From assembly GCF_000337675.1 (NCBI RefSeq), contig NZ_AOIB01000013.1:424490-488489 (forward strand): a stretch of 64,000 nt of DNA, written 5' to 3'. The notes below the pieces were generated by a model. The model did no database searches and was not told the DNA's origin. It worked only from the letters and a program-made list of their open reading frames with translations. The stretch is from Natronococcus amylolyticus DSM 10524 (lineage in GTDB: Archaea > Halobacteriota > Halobacteria > Halobacteriales > Natrialbaceae). The position numbers were made by a program, and so were the translations under genes. Positions 61,540 through 64,000 of the stretch are shown in pieces (position 1 is the first letter of the stretch; each line of letters opens with the position of its first letter).

Positions 61540-61812
61540 ATGAACCACCTCCTGGAGATCGACGACCGCAGCTGGCGACTGCCGAACCACGCCCATCTCG
61601 TCGTCTACGAGCGCGAGGGAAGCGAGCGCGGCCTGCTCACGATCTACGACTGCGGCGCGACCCAGGGACCGCCGAAGGCGCAGTTGCTGGGAACCCTCGA
61701 GTCGGTCGACGTCGATGCCGTTATCGAGCCGAATCCGACCGGACGCACCGTGAGTCTTCGTGAGGCGGCGACGCTCGAGCGAGCGGATGAGGACCGGTAC
61801 CGGATCGCCTGA
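61540..61812 (+). CDS. Small hypothetical protein after cofH
   Basis: A 90-residue protein (MNHLLEIDDRSWRLPNHAHLVVYERE...) with beta-rich character and no known motif. It starts 42 bp after cofH and may be in its operon; an F420-related role is only positional. ATG at 61540 is preferred over an earlier in-frame GTG/ATG. Confidence 0.6.
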   Translation: MNHLLEIDDRSWRLPNHAHLVVYEREGSERGLLTIYDCGATQGPPKAQLLGTLESVDVDAVIEPNPTGRTVSLREAATLERADEDRYRIA

Positions 61813-61818
61813 CCCCGC

Positions 61819-62061
61819 TCACTTCGCGCCGCGGGCGAGTCCAGGTCCGTCGTCCTCGCGTTCGGTGAGTTCGACGGTCGGCTCCTCGCCCGCCGAACGG
61901 GCGACCGCGAGCGCGAGCGCGGCGATAGCCAGCAGGCCGATGGCGCCGCCACCGACGGAGACGATCGACAGCCCGCCGAGGAAGAGGCTGCCGACGAGGA
62001 TCGCTGCACCCAGGACGAGCCCGGCGACTGGGACGCCGAATGCAATGGTATCACTGTGCAT
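61819..62061 (-). CDS. Small membrane protein
   Basis: An 80-residue hypothetical protein with two membrane helices (about 9-30 and 34-53) and an acidic, hydrophilic C-terminal tail (GEEPTVELTEREDDGPG). No family is recognised. It converges on the 90-residue gene with a 6-bp gap. Confidence 0.6.
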   Translation of the reverse strand: MHSDTIAFGVPVAGLVLGAAILVGSLFLGGLSIVSVGGGAIGLLAIAALALAVARSAGEEPTVELTEREDDGPGLARGAK

Positions 62062-62147
62062 ACGAACCCTACGGCTCGAGCCGGAATATACGTCGTTGCC
62101 GCTTCACTGGTACGTCCGGAAAACAGGCCTGTTGGCGTCTCGGGGGA

Positions 62148-63542
62148 TCAGCTCCCGTTCTCGCGTCGGCCGCCGTATTCCGCGTAGAATCGATCGACGA
62201 GCCACTCCGTGGCGTTCGTCTTGTGCCCATCGGGAACGTAGACGAACGGAATCGGCGCGTCGAACGCCCGCTCGCCGTACAGCCCCCAGTCGCCCGCCGA
62301 ACGGGTCGTCCCGCCGTAGGCGATTGGGATCTCCTTTAGCTCCGCGGGCTCGTACTCCGGGACGTACGAGCGCTCGATCCAGACCTCGTGGGCGGGCAGG
62401 TCGAACCGCTCGGCGAGCGCCGTCTCCAGCCGATCGTCGTTCGAGACGAGCCACTGGCCGAACGCGTCGAGATCGGCATCGATACGGTCGGCGTAGGCGA
62501 TGCGGTGTTTCCAGCAGGTCTTCGGGAACCGTCGCCGCCGAAAGCGCTCGTGGAGCGCCGCGAGCGTCGTCTCGGGGTTGTCGCGGGCGGCGACACGAAG
62601 TCGCTCCATCACCGTGTTGTCGTCGACATACCCCTCGAGAATTCCCTCGAGCGTCACCGGTGGCTCCCCCGTAACAGTCGCGAGCTCCTCGACGAGCTCC
62701 CGCAGGAGAATGTTCGCGTACACCGACTTGTGGTGCTGGGTCACCCACATGTACAGCGCGATCCGTCCCTCGAGATAGTTGCCGAGCGTCGACAGCGCCT
62801 TCTCGGAGAGCGCCAGCCCCTCTTCGGGGTGGGCCGTGTAGGAGTCGACCATCCGATCGGTGTCGAAACTCAGCACGTCTGCACCCGTCATCTGGTTGTC
62901 CCGCGTGATGTAGTCCAGTCGATCGACGTCGATCGGCGAGTGGAGCAGCTGGGCGCCGAGTCCGTGCTGCCAGGGACCGCCGCGCTCGTAGACGAGGCTG
63001 TAGCCCAGCACGTACGCACAGACCTCGAACGGGTCGACCCCCATCGCCTCCAGGTCCTCCTGGAACTCCCGGAGGATGATTAGACAGCCGAGCAGCTCGT
63101 GGTCGTTCGCCGTCCGAAGCGGCGCTTCGTCGACGCCGGCGTCGCGAAACGCCGCGCGCAGTCCGCGGTCGGCGAGGCGCTCGCGAATCTCGCTCGTGTC
63201 CAGAAACGGCTCGCAGATGTGGGAAAACGGCGGATGACCGACGTCGTGGAGCAGACAGGCACACTCGAGGGTCCGCTGGATCTCGTCGAGCACGCGATCG
63301 GGCGTGTCGCGGACGAAGTAGGGCTCCTCGCGCAGATTCTCGAACACCGTGCGACCGAGGTGGTAGACCCCCAGACTGTGCTCGAAGCGCGTGTGGTTCG
63401 CGCCCGGATACACGAGGTTCGTCGCCGACAGCTGGCGGACGTACCGGAGCCGCTGGAAGGCCGACCGGTCGACGACGCGCTCGACCAGCGGCTCCGGCAG
63501 CTCGATGTAGCCGTGTACCGGGTCCTTGATCTGGGTGACCAT
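62148..63542 (-). CDS. HD-domain phosphohydrolase (dGTPase/SAMHD1-like)
   Basis: A 464-residue HD-superfamily protein. The metal ligands are visible as the His in HTRFEHSLGVYHLGRTV, the HD pair in ACLLHDVGHPPFSH, and the later Asp in SPIDVDRLDYITRDNQM. This spacing is that of SAMHD1-like dNTP triphosphohydrolases and related HD enzymes. The N terminus KDPVHGYIEL is conserved in this group. Nucleotide substrate is inferred from family only. ATG at 63542 (MVTQIKDPVH). Confidence 0.87.
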   Translation of the reverse strand: MVTQIKDPVHGYIELPEPLVERVVDRSAFQRLRYVRQLSATNLVYPGANHTRFEHSLGVYHLGRTVFENLREEPYFVRDTPDRVLDEIQRTLECACLLHDVGHPPFSHICEPFLDTSEIRERLADRGLRAAFRDAGVDEAPLRTANDHELLGCLIILREFQEDLEAMGVDPFEVCAYVLGYSLVYERGGPWQHGLGAQLLHSPIDVDRLDYITRDNQMTGADVLSFDTDRMVDSYTAHPEEGLALSEKALSTLGNYLEGRIALYMWVTQHHKSVYANILLRELVEELATVTGEPPVTLEGILEGYVDDNTVMERLRVAARDNPETTLAALHERFRRRRFPKTCWKHRIAYADRIDADLDAFGQWLVSNDDRLETALAERFDLPAHEVWIERSYVPEYEPAELKEIPIAYGGTTRSAGDWGLYGERAFDAPIPFVYVPDGHKTNATEWLVDRFYAEYGGRRENGS

Positions 63543-63826
63543 CGGTTGTGAGAGAACGCGCCCGCCGCGGTCTTACGCTTTCGGTTCCCCTCGCCGCGCG
63601 GTCGACCTCGAGTGGCGGACGCCTTCCGAGGCACCGCGACCGGTTGCTCGACCGCATAATTGTATCGGTGAACGGACCTGTATTTGGGTCGGTTCACCCT
63701 CGTTTCTGGAAACCGATCCGATATCCCGGTACCCGTTGGTCGGTCGTCTCCTTTTAGAAATCATATGTTGGGATTATAAGTATAATTCCAGCAAGCCAAG
63801 TATTTATTGAAATTCCGGAGTGCGGT

Positions 63827-64000
63827 ATGGACGCGCTGTCACGGCGCGTGACTTCCATGAGTAACGAACAGACTCCCGACGACGACAGACGCACAGTACT
63901 GAAAACGCTCGCCGCAACGGGTCTCGCTGGCGCCGGTATCGCCGGTGCGAGCGGCTCGGCGAGCGCGAATCCGGGCGGAGGCGGAAACCCCGGCCAGGGC
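63827..64000 (+). CDS. Tat-exported protein (3' end outside window)
   Basis: The first 58 codons are visible. A twin-arginine signal (DDDRRTVLKTLAATGLAG) is followed by GASGSASANPGGGGNPG, so cleavage after ASA is likely. ATG 63827 lies about 25 nt after the TATA box GTATTTATT (63800-63808), favouring a leaderless mRNA with this start; ATG 63857 (MSNEQTPDD) is the alternative. A GGATTATA/TATAATTCC dyad (63771-63789) sits just upstream of the TATA box. The exported protein cannot be identified. Confidence 0.75.
   Translation, partial: MDALSRRVTSMSNEQTPDDDRRTVLKTLAATGLAGAGIAGASGSASANPGGGGNPGQG

Overview
The window is haloarchaeal chromosome. The evidence is high GC with strong G/C at third codon positions, very acidic proteins, twin-arginine (Tat) export signals, archaeal TATA boxes about 26-30 nt upstream of ATGs (leaderless mRNAs), and haloarchaea-type families (Bat-like HTH regulators, SAMP1, TrmY, ArcS/RaSEA, tiny zinc-finger proteins). 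It looks like a member of the Natrialbales (Natrinema/Haloterrigena type), but no rRNA is present to confirm this. No CRISPR array, complete insertion sequence, prophage or replication origin was recognised.

Layout. 1-6.3 kb: secF (cut at the left edge)-secD, a cation exchanger, rnhB, a frameshifted SHOCT protein and pus10. 6.4-12.4 kb: an HtrA-like protease, small proteins, trmY, a tRNA-Pro(CGG), a PadR regulator and a Nudix enzyme. 12.4-15.4 kb: two tandem, secreted, extremely acidic paralogues. Their only ordered parts appear to be five short pentapeptide-repeat blocks, and both are driven by the same 21-bp promoter box. 15.6-20.1 kb: tgtA and arcS, with raSEA further on at 37.4 kb; together these make archaeosine in tRNA. 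20.4-22.3 kb: an exported beta-propeller protein with an acidic stalk. 22.5-28 kb: a flavin oxidoreductase, a response-regulator/Bat pair, a poor 1.6-kb stretch with a MITE and a lipoprotein pseudogene. 28-33 kb: small genes, a glycosyltransferase, samp1 and azlCD. 33-41.6 kb: a LOV-domain regulator, a rhomboid protease, raSEA and a large sensor kinase. 41.7-43.4 kb: purQ, purS and a universal stress protein.

44-53 kb reads as a possible metal-homeostasis island: two FAD oxidoreductases (one with a Cys-rich tail), a FeoB-like permease preceded by a tiny leaderless ORF, a CobW/ZNG-type GTPase and several small zinc or regulatory proteins. Several of their start regions share an AT-rich promoter element. 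52.8-59 kb: purU, a small zinc protein, an acetamidase/formamidase, a kinase and purC. A second copy of the MITE lies between purU and the small zinc protein and supplies the stop codons of both. 59.2-64 kb: an alpha/beta hydrolase, cofH (F420 biosynthesis), small membrane proteins, an HD phosphohydrolase and the start of a Tat-exported protein.

The strongest unexplained items are the acidic pentapeptide paralogues with their twin promoters, the MITE that terminates two genes, and the 28-codon ORF coupled to feoB. Gene decay is visible in three places: a T7 frameshift in the SHOCT gene, an in-frame TGA in a lipoprotein gene and a DUF2267 remnant. All family assignments come from reading motifs by eye; no database search was run.
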